From assembly GCF_030010555.1 (NCBI RefSeq), contig NZ_JASCQP010000011.1:1-64000 (forward strand): a DNA stretch of 64,000 nucleotides. Direction: 5' to 3'. The stretch is from Halomonas rhizosphaerae (lineage in GTDB: Bacteria; Pseudomonadota; Gammaproteobacteria; Pseudomonadales; Halomonadaceae). The position numbers and the translations under genes were made by a program. Positions 43,359-56,170 of this stretch are shown here, in pieces. Below the pieces are notes generated by a model. The model was given only the letters and a program-made list of their open reading frames with translations, did no database searches and was not told the origin of the DNA. Each line of letters opens with the position of its first letter. Positions within the stretch are counted from its first letter, which is position 1.

Positions 43359-44555
43359 ATGAACGCACTTCGCTCACTGCGCCTGAAGAAGAACGCCGAC
43401 CGCCGGCTCAAGGCCGGCCACCTGTGGCTCTACTCCAACGAGATCGACATCCAGGCCACGCCGCTCAAGGAGATCGAGGCCGGGGCGCAGGTAGTGGTCG
43501 AGGCCGCCAACGGCAAGGCCATGGGCGTGGCCTACGTCAACCCGCACTCGCTGATCTGCGCGCGCATGGTCTCCCGCGACCCGGCCCAGGGGCTCGACCG
43601 CTCGCTGCTGGTCCACCGGCTCAACCAGGCACTGGCGCTGCGCCAGCGCCTCTACGACAAGCCCTTCTATCGCCTGGTGCACGGCGAGGGCGACCTGCTG
43701 CCGGGGCTGGTGATCGACCGCTTCGGTGACGTGCTGGTCGTGCAGCTCAACACCGCCGGCATGCAGGCGGTGCTGCCCGAGCTCCTGGACGCCCTGGACA
43801 AGGTGCTGTCGCCCTCGTCGGTGGTGCTGCGCAACGACACCAGCGGTCGCCGCCAGGAGGGCCTCGAGGCCGGCGTCGAGGTCGTCAAGGGCGAGTTGCC
43901 CGACCAGGTGCTGCTGGAGGAGAACGGCGTGCAGTTCGTTGCCCCGGTGCTCGACGGGCAGAAGACCGGCTGGTTCTTCGATCACCGGGTCAATCGGGCC
44001 TGGCTCAATGGCCTGGTGGCCGGCAAGCGGGTGCTGGACCTGTTCAGCTACGTGGGGGGGTGGGGCGTGCAGGCCGCGGCCAATGGCGCCCGCGAGGTGC
44101 TCTGCGTGGATGCCTCCGGTCCGGCACTGGAGCGGGTCGCCGAGAACGCCGCCCTGAACGGGCTGCACGAGCAGGTGGCCGTGGGCGAGGGCGACGCCTT
44201 CGAGGTCCTGGCGGCCCTCAAGGCCGAGGGCGAGGAGTTCGACGTGGTGATCCTCGACCCGCCTGCTTTCATCCGCAAGCGCAAGGACATCCCCAACGGC
44301 GAGCGCGCCTACGGCAAGCTCAACCGTGAGGCGATGCGCCTGCTGGGGCGCGACGGCCTGCTGCTCTCGGCCTCCTGTTCCATGCACCTGGCCCCGGAGC
44401 GCCTGGTGGACGTGGTGCGCGGGGCGGTGCGTCACCAGGACCGCCAGGGCCAGATCCTCTTCCAGGGCCACCAGGGGCCGGATCACCCGGTCCATCCGGC
44501 GATTCCCGAGACGTCCTACCTCAAGGCCCTGGGCGTGCGCGTCTTCCGGGACTAG
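43359..44555 (+). CDS. rlmI: 23S rRNA (cytosine1962-C5)-methyltransferase RlmI family
   Basis: 398 residues. An N-terminal PUA domain (about 1-80, LKAGHLWLYSNEID) precedes the EEHEE and Rossmann methyltransferase domains. SAM motif I is VLDLFSYVGGWGVQAAANGA (about 227-246), and the catalytic regions are VVILDPPAFIRKRKD and LLSASCSMHL with the nucleophile Cys. It methylates C1962 of 23S rRNA in the family. The small zinc-ribbon gene follows 6 bases after its stop. Confidence 0.9.
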   Translation: MNALRSLRLKKNADRRLKAGHLWLYSNEIDIQATPLKEIEAGAQVVVEAANGKAMGVAYVNPHSLICARMVSRDPAQGLDRSLLVHRLNQALALRQRLYDKPFYRLVHGEGDLLPGLVIDRFGDVLVVQLNTAGMQAVLPELLDALDKVLSPSSVVLRNDTSGRRQEGLEAGVEVVKGELPDQVLLEENGVQFVAPVLDGQKTGWFFDHRVNRAWLNGLVAGKRVLDLFSYVGGWGVQAAANGAREVLCVDASGPALERVAENAALNGLHEQVAVGEGDAFEVLAALKAEGEEFDVVILDPPAFIRKRKDIPNGERAYGKLNREAMRLLGRDGLLLSASCSMHLAPERLVDVVRGAVRHQDRQGQILFQGHQGPDHPVHPAIPETSYLKALGVRVFRD

Positions 44556-44561
44556 CGCGCG

Positions 44562-44882
44562 GTGCTCCCCGACTACGTTCGCGCCTTCGCCCACTCCAAT
44601 GCGCTGCTGGTCAGCCACGTGCACAACGTGCTGACCGCGGCCGGGATTCCCGCGGAGCTGCGCAACCTGACCCTGGGCGGTGGCGCCGGTGAGCTGCCGC
44701 TGGGGGAGTGTGAGCCGGAGGTGTGGGTGGCGCCCCACAACCTCGCGAGGGCCGAGGCCCTGATCCGCCAGACCCTGGAAGGCTCGAGTGATCGCCCGGC
44801 ATGGACCTGCCCGGGGTGCGGAGAGCGCCTCGAGGGCGCCTTCGATACCTGCTGGAACTGTGGCACCCGCCGAGAACCCTGA
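44562..44882 (+). CDS. DUF2007-type small protein with C-terminal zinc ribbon
   Basis: 106 residues from GTG 44562. The N-terminal half (about 1-65: RAFAHSNALLVSHVHNVLTA, then AEVWVAPHNLARAEALI-like WVAPHNLARAEALIRQ) matches the DUF2007 alpha-beta domain, a PII-like putative signalling fold. The C-terminal part has two cysteine pairs, CPGCGERLEG and CWNCG, typical of a zinc ribbon. Its function is unknown. It follows rlmI by 6 bases and is probably co-transcribed with it. Confidence 0.75.
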   Translation: MLPDYVRAFAHSNALLVSHVHNVLTAAGIPAELRNLTLGGGAGELPLGECEPEVWVAPHNLARAEALIRQTLEGSSDRPAWTCPGCGERLEGAFDTCWNCGTRREP

Positions 44883-44950
44883 GACGGCCCGGGGCCCGAC
44901 GGACTCTGCCATGATCGACGTCGTCCGGATCGCCACCTCGGGGTGGGGTG

Positions 44951-45001
44951 GCAGGGTTTCCTGCAGGGATGCTGGCCAGAAGAAGAATTTCTGGACAGAA
45001 A
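44951..45001. promoter_or_regulatory. Inverted repeats upstream of ald, possible regulator sites
   Basis: The 229-base region before ald holds two clean inverted repeats: GCAGG-GTTT-CCTGC (44951-44964) and TTTCTG-GA-CAGAAA (44988-45001). It is AT-richer than its surroundings. ald genes are often controlled by Lrp-type regulators, but these repeats do not clearly match an Lrp consensus. No regulator gene is adjacent. Confidence 0.35.
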
Positions 45002-45111
45002 GCCCTTTGGTGTCGATATTTCTTGTTCTTCTGCGTGGACTCTTCGTGTATGGACTGCCTGTGCTGTAATGGGGAGGAAAGCCACCCAACAACAGCGTGC
45101 AGGAGAACGTC

Positions 45112-46227
45112 ATGCAGATCGCCGTGCCCAAGGAAATCAAGAACCACGAGTACCGCGTTGCCCTGACCCCCACCGGGGCCCGGGAACTGGTCGGTCGCGG
45201 CCACACGGTCACGGTGCAGGCCGGCGCCGGCGAGGGTGCCGGCTTCGCGGACGCCGCCTATGAGGCCGCCGGGGCGCGCCTCGAGGCCGACGTGGCCAGG
45301 GTCTGGGAGGGCGCCGAGCTGATCCTCAAGGTCAAGGAGCCGCAGGCCGAGGAGGTCGCACGCCTCAAGGCCGGCCAGACCCTCTTCACCTATCTCCACC
45401 TGGCCGCCGAGGAGACGCTGACCCGAGGCCTGATGGAGAGCGGCGCCACCTGCATCGCCTACGAGACCATTACCGACCGCCAGGGCGGCCTGCCGCTGCT
45501 CGCGCCGATGAGCACCGTGGCAGGGCGCATGGCCATCCAGGCCGGCGCCCACAGCCTGGAGAAGGCCCAGGGCGGTGCCGGCGTGCTGCTGCCCGGGGTG
45601 CCCGGGGTGGCGCCGGCCAAGGTGGCCGTGATCGGCGGCGGCGTGGTGGGCGAGAATGCCGCCCGCATGGCGCTGGGCCTCGGCGCCGAGGTCACGGTGC
45701 TCGACAAGTCGATCCCGCGCCTCGAGACCCTGGACGACCGCTACCAGGGCCGCATGAAGACGGTCTTCTCCACCGCCGATGCCATCGACGAGGCGGTGCG
45801 CGAGTGCGACCTGATCGTGGGTGCCGTGCTGATCCCGGGAGCCGCCGCCCCCAAGCTGATCACCCGCGAGATGCTCGCCGAGATGAAGCCCGGCAGCGTG
45901 CTGGTGGACGTGGCCATCGACCAGGGCGGCTGCTTCGAGACCAGCCGGGCCACCACCCATACCGACCCGACCTACATCGTCGACGGGATCGTGCACTACT
46001 GCGTGGCCAACATGCCGGGCGCCGTGGCGCGCACCTCCACCCAGGCGCTGACCAATGCCACCCTGCCGTTCGTGATCGCCCTGGCCGACAAGGGCTGGCA
46101 GCAGGCCCTGGCCGATGACCCGCATTTCCTGCCGGGGCTCAATGTCCATGACGGCCGGGTGACCTACCAGGCGGTGGCGGATGCCTTCGGCCTGGAGAGT
46201 GTCGATCCCGCCAGCTTGGTGAAATAA
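45112..46227 (+). CDS. ald: Alanine dehydrogenase
   Basis: 371 residues from ATG 45112, with AGGAG 7 bases upstream. It starts [20 protein letters not shown], the AlaDH/PNT N-terminal domain. Catalytic residues lie in KVKEPQ (Lys) and TYLHLAA (His). The NAD-binding motif is [22 protein letters not shown]. It interconverts alanine and pyruvate plus ammonia. It is monocistronic, and the gap to trpS carries the second dispersed repeat and a hairpin. Confidence 0.96.
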   Translation: MQIAVPKEIKNHEYRVALTPTGARELVGRGHTVTVQAGAGEGAGFADAAYEAAGARLEADVARVWEGAELILKVKEPQAEEVARLKAGQTLFTYLHLAAEETLTRGLMESGATCIAYETITDRQGGLPLLAPMSTVAGRMAIQAGAHSLEKAQGGAGVLLPGVPGVAPAKVAVIGGGVVGENAARMALGLGAEVTVLDKSIPRLETLDDRYQGRMKTVFSTADAIDEAVRECDLIVGAVLIPGAAAPKLITREMLAEMKPGSVLVDVAIDQGGCFETSRATTHTDPTYIVDGIVHYCVANMPGAVARTSTQALTNATLPFVIALADKGWQQALADDPHFLPGLNVHDGRVTYQAVADAFGLESVDPASLVK

Positions 46228-46263
46228 GGCAGCCTCGTTGGCTGGAGGCCAAGAGCCAGAGCG

Positions 46264-46378
46264 GCGCCGGCGGCAGGGCGAAGCGGAGGTCCTTTTCCAA
46301 GGATGGACATGGGAACGCCCAGGGAAGGGGGGCACAGCGCCTCCGCCCAGCGCTGTCGCCAGTAAGCCGCGCTTAGGG
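46264..46378. repeat. Dispersed intergenic repeat with stem-loop potential, copy B
   Basis: Related to 16396-16508. Its outer stem is GCGGAGG (46283-46289) with CCTCCGC (46340-46346), where copy A has GAGGAGG with CCTCCTC. The inner hairpin is TCCA (46296-46299) with TGGA (46304-46307). The central CGCCCAGGGA and CACAGCGCCTCC blocks are identical in both copies. It lies between ald and trpS, on the same strand orientation relative to the upstream gene as copy A. Confidence 0.7.
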
Positions 46379-46389
46379 GAGCCTTGCTC

Positions 46390-46412
46390 GCCCCGGTCGC
46401 CTTGACCGGGGC
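46390..46412 (+). terminator. Hairpin after ald, before trpS
   Basis: GCCCCGGTC (46390-46398) and GACCGGGGC (46404-46412) form a perfect 9-base stem with a 5-base loop. The downstream bases are not T-rich. It may terminate ald transcription or be a leader structure of trpS, 50 bases away. Confidence 0.45.
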
Positions 46413-46461
46413 CTCGCGTTACCATAGCGGCCATTTCCGAACAGCAGAGTCCGCTATCCCC

Positions 46462-47487
46462 ATGAGTGCAGCTTCCGAGAAGACCCGGGTTCTCACCGGC
46501 ATCACCACCACCGGCACCCCTCATCTGGGCAACTACGTGGGGGCGATCAAGCCCGCCATCGCCGCGAGCCAGGACCCGAGCGTCCAGTCCTACTACTTCC
46601 TCGCCGACCTGCACGCGCTCATCAAGTGCCAGGATCCGCGCCGGGTGCAGGAGTCGCGCCTGGAGATCGCCGCCACCTGGCTGGCGCTGGGCCTGGATAC
46701 CGACAACGCCATCTTCTATCGCCAGTCGGACGTGCCCGAGATCACCGAGCTCACCTGGATGCTCTCCTGCGTCTGCGCCAAGGGGCTGATGAACCGCGCC
46801 CATGCCTACAAGGCGGCGGTAGCCGAGAATGAGGCCGCCGGCAACCAGGACCCGGACAAGGGCATCACCATGGGGCTGTTCGGCTACCCGGTGCTGATGG
46901 CCGCCGACATCCTGATGTTCAATGCCAACAAGGTGCCGGTGGGCCGCGACCAGATACAGCACATCGAGATGGCCCGCGATATCGCCGGACGCTTCAACCA
47001 CCTCTACAAGGGGCAGTACTTCACCCTGCCCGATGCCGTGGTGGACGAGCGGGTGGAGGTCCTGGGCGGCCTGGATGGCCGCAAGATGTCCAAGAGCTAC
47101 AACAACACCATCCCGCTGTTCGTCTCCGAGAAGAAGCTGCAGAAGCTGGTGCGCAAGATCAAGACCAACTCCCTGGAGCCCGGCGAGCCCAAGGATCCCT
47201 CGAGCTGTACCCTGTTCCAGATCTACTCGGCCTTCGCCACGGTCGGCCAGACCGAGGCCATGCGCACCGAGTACGCCAATGGCATCGGCTGGGGCGAGGC
47301 CAAGAACCGCGTGTTCGAGTTGCTCAACGAACAGCTGCGCGAGCCTCGCGAGCGCTACCAGGCGCTGATGGAGGACCCCGGCCATATCGAGCAGGTGCTG
47401 ATCAAGGGGGCCGAGCGGGCCCGTGCCGAGGCGGCGCCCCTCATGGATCGCCTGCGCCAGGCGGCGGGGCTGGGGCGCTTCGTCTGA
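46462..47487 (+). CDS. trpS: Tryptophanyl-tRNA synthetase
   Basis: 341 residues from ATG 46462. The class I motifs are [12 protein letters not shown] (the HIGH equivalent, about 17-28) and KMSKSYNN (about 211-218). It charges tRNA-Trp. A longer in-frame extension lacks similarity and is not used. It is monocistronic, followed by an AT-rich promoter region for the next gene. Confidence 0.96.
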   Translation: MSAASEKTRVLTGITTTGTPHLGNYVGAIKPAIAASQDPSVQSYYFLADLHALIKCQDPRRVQESRLEIAATWLALGLDTDNAIFYRQSDVPEITELTWMLSCVCAKGLMNRAHAYKAAVAENEAAGNQDPDKGITMGLFGYPVLMAADILMFNANKVPVGRDQIQHIEMARDIAGRFNHLYKGQYFTLPDAVVDERVEVLGGLDGRKMSKSYNNTIPLFVSEKKLQKLVRKIKTNSLEPGEPKDPSSCTLFQIYSAFATVGQTEAMRTEYANGIGWGEAKNRVFELLNEQLREPRERYQALMEDPGHIEQVLIKGAERARAEAAPLMDRLRQAAGLGRFV

Positions 47488-47540
47488 GTCGCGGCCGCAG
47501 CATGCCGATAGCGCCTGTGGTCGTTGAGGGATGACTCTTA

Positions 47541-47604
47541 TTCTTTAAAGCTATTGATCATTTCTTTTAAATGCTTTTACGTGCTTTTTGAGAGTGGCTA
47601 TCAT
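47541..47604 (+). promoter_or_regulatory. Promoter and direct repeats upstream of the YeeE/YedE gene
   Basis: TTTACG (47576-47581), a 17-base spacer and TATCAT (47599-47604) form a plausible promoter 50 bases before the gene. Upstream, TTCTTTAAAG (47541-47550) and TTCTTTTAAA (47562-47571) are near-identical direct repeats 21 bases apart, two helical turns. They could be activator half-sites. The whole stretch is strikingly AT-rich for this genome. Confidence 0.4.
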
Positions 47605-47653
47605 GCCCGGTCTACCGGGCGTCATGCCCCTGATGACTTCGAGAGAGCACGCC

Positions 47654-48862
47654 ATGAGTGAACTCGCCCTGACCCAGCGCTCCCGCCTACCCGTCTCCGC
47701 CGTGGCGGCCGGTGCCTTGCTGCTGGGCGCCCTGGCCGTGGGCGCCGCCTTCGGCGCACGCCTCGGTGCCCTGATGGTGGTGGGGGGCCTGCTGGGCATG
47801 GTGCTCTACCATGCCGCCTTCGGCTTCACTGCCGCCTGGCGGGTCTTCATCACCGAGCGGCGTGGCCGCGGCCTGCGTGCCCAGATGGTGATGCTGACCC
47901 TCGCCGTGTTGCTGTTCTTCCCGGCGCTGGGTGCGGGCAGTCTCTTCGGCCAGTCGGTGAACGGCTTCGTGGCCCCCATCGGTATCTCGGTGGTGGTCGG
48001 CGCCTTCCTGTTCGGCGTGGGCATGCAACTCGGCGGCGGGTGCGCCTCGGGGACCCTGTTCACCGCCGGCGGTGGCAATGCCCGCATGTTGATCACCCTG
48101 CTGTTCTTCATCGTCGGCTCGCTGATCGGCACCGCCCACTTCACCTGGTGGCAGGGCCTGCCTGCCTTCCAGCCGGTGTCACTGGTCAAGACCGCCGGCG
48201 CCGGGGGCGGGATCGCCATCAGCCTGGCGCTGTTCGCCGCTATCGCCGCCTTCACCGTGGTGATGGAGAGGCGCCGCCACGGCGAACTGGAGCCGACCCC
48301 GACGATCGATGCCGGCAGCAGCCGCTGGCTCACCGGTCCCTGGCCGCTGCTGGCCGGGGCCGTGGCCCTGGCCCTGCTCAACTTCGCCACCCTGGCACTG
48401 GCGGGTCGCCCCTGGGGGATCACCTCTGCCTTCGCGCTGTGGGGGGCCAAGGGCTTCGAGGCCCTCGGTGGCGACGTCAGCCAGTGGGGCTACTGGCAGT
48501 CATCGTGGAATGCGGCCGCCCTGGAGGCCACCCTCTGGCGCGACATCACCAGCGTGATGAACATCGGCATCCTGCTCGGGGCGCTGGTGGCAGCGTCGCT
48601 GGCCGGCAAGTTCGCGCCCAACTTCCGTATCCCGGCGAAGTCGGTGCTGGCGGCGGTGATCGGCGGCCTGATGCTTGGCTACGGGGCCCGCCTGGCCTTC
48701 GGCTGTAACATCGGCGCCTACTTCAGCGGCATCGCCTCGGGCAGCCTGCATGGCTGGGTGTGGCTGGTGGCCGCCTTCGCCGGCAACATGCTCGGAGTGA
48801 AGCTGCGTCCCTTCTTCTTCCAGGGCGAGGCAGGCCGGCTGCCCGCGGCGAAGGGTTGCTGA
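47654..48862 (+). CDS. YeeE/YedE-family (TsuA-like) sulfur compound transporter
   Basis: 402 residues with about ten hydrophobic helices and an internal two-fold repeat. The signature cysteine motifs occur in each half: [19 protein letters not shown] (about 140-158) and [20 protein letters not shown] (about 344-363). TsuA members move thiosulfate through conserved cysteines, and others are linked to sulfur metabolism. A GAGAG site precedes ATG 47654. No partner TusA/TsuB gene is adjacent. The substrate is inferred from the family. Confidence 0.85.
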   Translation: MSELALTQRSRLPVSAVAAGALLLGALAVGAAFGARLGALMVVGGLLGMVLYHAAFGFTAAWRVFITERRGRGLRAQMVMLTLAVLLFFPALGAGSLFGQSVNGFVAPIGISVVVGAFLFGVGMQLGGGCASGTLFTAGGGNARMLITLLFFIVGSLIGTAHFTWWQGLPAFQPVSLVKTAGAGGGIAISLALFAAIAAFTVVMERRRHGELEPTPTIDAGSSRWLTGPWPLLAGAVALALLNFATLALAGRPWGITSAFALWGAKGFEALGGDVSQWGYWQSSWNAAALEATLWRDITSVMNIGILLGALVAASLAGKFAPNFRIPAKSVLAAVIGGLMLGYGARLAFGCNIGAYFSGIASGSLHGWVWLVAAFAGNMLGVKLRPFFFQGEAGRLPAAKGC

Positions 48863-48885
48863 GCCGCATGGCAGACCGCGAGACA

Positions 48886-48912
48886 GGCGCCCCGGCCCCA
48901 GGCCGGGGCGCC
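48886..48912 (+). terminator. Terminator after the YeeE/YedE gene
   Basis: GGCGCCCCGGCC and GGCCGGGGCGCC form a perfect 12-base stem with a CCA loop, followed by GTCGTTTG. It lies 24 bases past the stop. Confidence 0.75.
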
Positions 48913-48995
48913 GTCGTTTGCGGCGTGCTAGAGTTGGCGGCAAGGTGCCGACAGAGCGCCAACGGCCCGTTCCAGTCACCGTATCGAGGCGAGAG

Positions 48996-50675
48996 ATGAC
49001 CATCGACCAAAAGCGTCCCCTCTATATTCCCTATGCCGGCCCGCCGCTGCTCGAGATGCCGCTGCTCAACAAGGGCAGTGCCTTCACCCGCGAGGAGCGC
49101 CTGGAGTTCAACCTGATCGGCCTGCTGCCGCAGAATGTGGAGACCATCGAGGAGCAGGCGGAACGGGCCTATCGCCAGTACAGGCAGTGCCGAAACGACC
49201 TGGACAAGCACGTCTACCTGCGCGCCATCCAGGACGACAACGAGACCCTCTACTACCGGCTGGTCGCGGAGCACCTCGAGGAGATGCTGCCGATCATCTA
49301 TACCCCTACGGTGGGCAAGGCGTGCGAGGAGTTCTCCAACATCTACCGCAACCACCGGGGGCTGTTCATCGCCTACCCGGACCGCGACCGCATGGATGAC
49401 ATCCTGCGCAGCTCCACCAAGGACAAGGTCAAGGTGATCGTGGTCACCGACGGTGAACGCATCCTGGGGCTCGGTGACCAGGGCATCGGCGGCATGGGCA
49501 TTCCCATCGGCAAGCTGGCGCTCTATACCGCCTGCGGCGGCATCAGCCCGGCCTACACCCAGCCGATCATGCTCGACGTGGGGACCAACAACCAGGCGCT
49601 GCTCGACGATCCCATGTACATGGGCTGGCGCCACCCGCGGGTCTCCCAGGAGGAGTACGATGCCTTCATGGCGGAGTTCATCGCCGCGGTGAAGCGGCGC
49701 TGGCCGGGGGTGCTGCTGCAGTTCGAGGACTTCGCCCAGGCCAATGCCCTGCCGCTGCTCGACCGCTATCGCGACGAGCTCTGCTGCTTCAACGACGACG
49801 TCCAGGGGACCGCCTCGGTGGTGGTGGGTACCCTGATGGCCGCCTGCCAGGCCCGCGACGAGGGTATCGGCCAGCAGAAGGTGGTCTTCGTGGGGGCCGG
49901 GTCGGCCGGCTGTGGCATCGCCGAGCAGGTGGTGGTGACCATGCAGGCCGAGGGTCTGACCGAGCGGGAGGCGCGCTCGCGCATCTACATGGTCGACCGC
50001 GAGGGGCTGGTTACCTCCGAACAGACCTGGCTTCGCGACTTCCAGGGCCGCCTGGCCCACGACCCCGAGATGGTGGCCGACTGGGGCGGCCAGTCGCTGC
50101 TCGAGGTGGTGCGATGGATCGAGCCCACGGTACTGATCGGGGTCTGCGGCATGCCGGGCATCTTCACCGAGGAGGTGGTGCGTGCCATGCACGCGGGCTG
50201 CGAGATGCCGCTGATCATGCCGCTCTCCAATCCCACCTCCCGAGCCGAGGCCGTGCCGGAGGACGTGATCCGCTGGACCGATGGCCAGGCCCTGGTGGCC
50301 ACCGGCAGCCCCTTCCCGCCGGTGGAGTACGGCGGCCGCCGCATCCCCATCGCCCAGTGCAACAACGCCTACATCTTTCCGGGGATCGGCCTGGGCGTGG
50401 TGGCCGCCGGGGCTAGGCGTGTCACCGATGCCATGCTGATGGCCTCGTCCCGGGCGCTGGCGCGCGAGGCGCCGCTGGTCAAGCAAGGGGTGGGGGCCCT
50501 GCTGCCGCCGCTCTCCAAGATCCGCGAGCTCTCCAAGGCGATCGCCTTCGACGTGGCCGCCCAGGCCCAGGGCGAGGGCGTGGCGCTGAAGACCAACGGC
50601 ATCAAGCTGCGGGAGGCCATCGAGCGCAGCAGCTGGACGCCGGAGTACCGGCGCTACCGTCGCCGCTCCTTCTGA
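48996..50675 (+). CDS. maeA: NAD-dependent malic enzyme
   Basis: 559 residues from ATG 48996, the long eukaryote/SfcA-like form. The N-terminal domain contains [15 protein letters not shown] and [16 protein letters not shown]. The catalytic region has [17 protein letters not shown], the metal site FEDF and FNDDVQGTA, and the NAD motif [15 protein letters not shown]. It decarboxylates malate to pyruvate; NAD preference is inferred from the family. A strong terminator follows. It is monocistronic. Confidence 0.95.
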   Translation: MTIDQKRPLYIPYAGPPLLEMPLLNKGSAFTREERLEFNLIGLLPQNVETIEEQAERAYRQYRQCRNDLDKHVYLRAIQDDNETLYYRLVAEHLEEMLPIIYTPTVGKACEEFSNIYRNHRGLFIAYPDRDRMDDILRSSTKDKVKVIVVTDGERILGLGDQGIGGMGIPIGKLALYTACGGISPAYTQPIMLDVGTNNQALLDDPMYMGWRHPRVSQEEYDAFMAEFIAAVKRRWPGVLLQFEDFAQANALPLLDRYRDELCCFNDDVQGTASVVVGTLMAACQARDEGIGQQKVVFVGAGSAGCGIAEQVVVTMQAEGLTEREARSRIYMVDREGLVTSEQTWLRDFQGRLAHDPEMVADWGGQSLLEVVRWIEPTVLIGVCGMPGIFTEEVVRAMHAGCEMPLIMPLSNPTSRAEAVPEDVIRWTDGQALVATGSPFPPVEYGGRRIPIAQCNNAYIFPGIGLGVVAAGARRVTDAMLMASSRALAREAPLVKQGVGALLPPLSKIRELSKAIAFDVAAQAQGEGVALKTNGIKLREAIERSSWTPEYRRYRRRSF

Positions 50676-50688
50676 GCTTGCCACAACC

Positions 50689-50730
50689 ACAACAGGGCCC
50701 GGGCGGTTTGCCCCGCCCGGGCCCTGTTGT
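50689..50730 (+). terminator. Strong terminator of maeA
   Basis: An 18-base perfect stem (ACAACAGGGCCCGGGCGG with its complement) surrounds a 6-base loop. It starts 13 bases after the maeA stop. The length and perfection of the stem make it the clearest hairpin in the window. Confidence 0.8.
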
Positions 50731-50826
50731 GACACACGACAAGAGCACACGGGGGCGGCAGGGACTGTCATTGCGCGCCTATACTCCGCGCAGATGGGTT
50801 ATCAACGCGGCGCAGGGAGGTCGGCA

Positions 50827-51219
50827 ATGACAGCATCGACGGTCAAGGGGATTCGTCCGGAACACGAGGTGATGACCCGGCAGCGTCTGCCCTACTTCGT
50901 CGGCATCTCGGGGCAGACCGTGGGTGCCACGGGGCTGTCCATGCACCTGGTGGTCATTCCGCCGGGTGGACGTGCCGATCCTCATCTCCATGTCGGCTAT
51001 GAAACCGGCATCTATGTGCTGGAGGGCCGGGTGTGCACGCGCTGGGGCGCGTCGCTCGAGCGAGAGACGATCAGCGAGGCCGGGGATTTCCTGTTCATCC
51101 CTCCGGGTGTGCCCCACGAGGCCATCAACCTCAGCGATACGGTGCCGGCCCGCGCCGTCGTCGCCCGTAACGATCCGGCGGAACAGGACAGGGTCGAGCC
51201 TTATGCCCCCGGGCGCTAG
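50827..51219 (+). CDS. Cupin-domain protein
   Basis: 130 residues from ATG 50827, with GGGAGG about 7 bases upstream. A single cupin_2 barrel is seen: motif 1 GGRADPHLHVGYETGIYVLE (the two His and the Glu as metal ligands) and motif 2 GDFLFIPPGVPHEAIN (His ligand). Such proteins bind a divalent metal and act as isomerases, dioxygenases or sensors; the substrate is unknown. It is monocistronic between two terminators. Confidence 0.8.
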   Translation: MTASTVKGIRPEHEVMTRQRLPYFVGISGQTVGATGLSMHLVVIPPGGRADPHLHVGYETGIYVLEGRVCTRWGASLERETISEAGDFLFIPPGVPHEAINLSDTVPARAVVARNDPAEQDRVEPYAPGR

Positions 51220-51288
51220 TGCCACCCGAGTGACATGAGGGGCGGTGGGGTTCGCTAGCCCTGCAGCGAGAGGAAGGTCACAGAGGCG

Positions 51289-51318
51289 AAGGCCCCACCG
51301 GGAAACCGGTGGGGCCTT
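51289..51318. terminator. Bidirectional terminator between cupin gene and acnA
   Basis: AAGGCCCCACCGG and CCGGTGGGGCCTT form a perfect 13-base stem with a GAAA tetraloop, between the convergent cupin and acnA genes. Short A and T runs flank it on both sides. Confidence 0.8.
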
Positions 51319-51373
51319 TCGGTCAGTGGCTGATGATCGGGCCGCTTGTGTCGTCCTGATCAGGGTGCCCCTG

Positions 51374-54118
<2,745 letters not shown>

Positions 54119-54302
54119 GCTGTCTGTCCTCCTTTCGCATCGCGGGGAGTGAGGGCACCATCCTGGCACCTTGCTGATGACATGGTCATGATAGTTGGCC
54201 TTTTCAAGCGCCGCCTGGGAGCGTGCCGATCGGGTGCCCTTGAAATGCCGGCCCCGCCCCCGCATATTGCTGCAATACGGCATGATGGTCACGGGAGGCC
54301 GG

Positions 54303-54512
54303 ATGCACGAGGAAGAGCTCGAGTCGCGGGCAGTGCACTGCCCCTACTGCGATACGCCGTTCGAACTGCTGGTCGACCTCTCCCAGGGCAGTCATGCCAC
54401 CTGGGAGGACTGCCCGCAGTGCTGTGCGCCGATCCAGCTGCGCATCGAGGTGTCGCCGGCCAGTGGCGAGCTGGTCTCCCTCGACCTGGGGCGTGATGAC
54501 GATGTGCTCTAG
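54303..54512 (+). CDS. CPXCG motif-containing small cysteine-rich protein
   Basis: 69 residues. Two cysteine pairs, HCPYCDTPFELLVD and EDCPQCCAPIQL, form a zinc-ribbon-like unit, followed by an acidic C-terminus. The family is widespread in gammaproteobacteria and has no known function. ATG 54303 follows GGAGG-like bases (GGGAGGCCGG). It lies between acnA and trxB. Confidence 0.8.
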   Translation: MHEEELESRAVHCPYCDTPFELLVDLSQGSHATWEDCPQCCAPIQLRIEVSPASGELVSLDLGRDDDVL

Positions 54513-54569
54513 CCCGGCACGACCCGCGAGATTCGGGCCTGGGCTCCGCCTCGCCTGACAGCATCCTAG

Positions 54570-55610
<1,041 letters not shown>

Positions 55611-55685
55611 GCGCCCTTCGGGCAGCGCCAAGTCGCAAGCGCCCAGCTGACAAGGGCGAACAGGGTTGTTGGTGCTGAAACAAGA

Positions 55686-55720
55686 TTGGCCCCGTTGGTG
55701 GTGAAAGCCAACGGGGTCAA
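55686..55720 (+). terminator. Terminator of trxB
   Basis: TTGGCCCCGTTGG (55686-55698) pairs with CCAACGGGGTCAA (55708-55720) with one wobble pair. TTGTTG follows. It lies 76 bases past the trxB stop. Confidence 0.7.
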
Positions 55721-55755
55721 TTGTTGACACAAGCTAGGTGTCAGCGATCATTCTG

Positions 55756-55816
55756 CGGCGCTCGGCGCTCGGCGCTCGGCGCTCGGCGCTCGGCGCTCGG
55801 CGCTCGGCGCTCGGCG
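55756..55816. repeat. Octamer tandem repeat (CGGCGCTC), about 7.6 copies
   Basis: Seven perfect consecutive CGGCGCTC units and a partial eighth fill the trxB-slyX gap, ending about 8 bases before the slyX stop. Because the unit is 8 bases, a frame read through it would shift with each copy gained or lost, but no real gene seems to use it. It is likely to vary in copy number between strains. Confidence 0.95.
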
Positions 55817-55823
55817 TATATGG

Positions 55824-56069
55824 CTAGTAGTGCGGCGGCAGCTCGTCCTCGGGGCGAGGCGTCGCCGTGTCGTGCTCCTGCAGCGCCCGTTGCTGGTCGC
55901 GCAGTCGTTCCTTCATCAGCGCATTGAGCCGCTCGAGGCGTGACAGTCGCTGCTCCTGGCCGGCCACGGCCGCGTCCAGGGTGTCGAGCCAGTGCTCCTG
56001 GTAGGCGATGCGGCTCTCCAGGGCCTCGAGGCGCCGTGCCAGCTCGGCAGGCGTCGTATCGGTGCTCAT
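55824..56069 (-). CDS. slyX: SlyX-family protein
   Basis: 81 residues from ATG 56069 (MSTDTTPAELARRLEALESR), with AGGA upstream; an upstream ATG at 56102 lacks a ribosome binding site. Its coiled-coil body (IAYQEHWLDTLDAAVAGQEQ then RLSRLERLNALMKERLRDQQ) and the C-terminal PPHY are SlyX hallmarks. Function is unknown. It is divergent from the cold-shock gene across about 100 bases. An octamer repeat abuts its 3' end. Confidence 0.9.
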   Translation of the reverse strand: MSTDTTPAELARRLEALESRIAYQEHWLDTLDAAVAGQEQRLSRLERLNALMKERLRDQQRALQEHDTATPRPEDELPPHY

Positions 56070-56170
56070 GGTAGAATCCTCGCGCTGGGTGTCGCCGTTC
56101 ATCGTGGCACCTTCATGATCATGATGGTTTCTTCCTTCCTTTCACCCCGACAAGAGAGTTTTACAGGTCC

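Noticed and set aside
44611..47385. Minus-strand open frame of over 900 codons opposite ald and trpS
   Set aside because: No recognisable domain; it is antisense to two enzymes with intact motifs.
55756..55816. CRISPR array
   Set aside because: The repeats are 8 bases with no spacers, and no cas genes are nearby.
55721..55927. Small plus-strand frame through the octamer repeat (repeated ARRSALG)
   Set aside because: It has no ribosome binding site, overlaps slyX antisense, and its repeat is simply the translated octamer.
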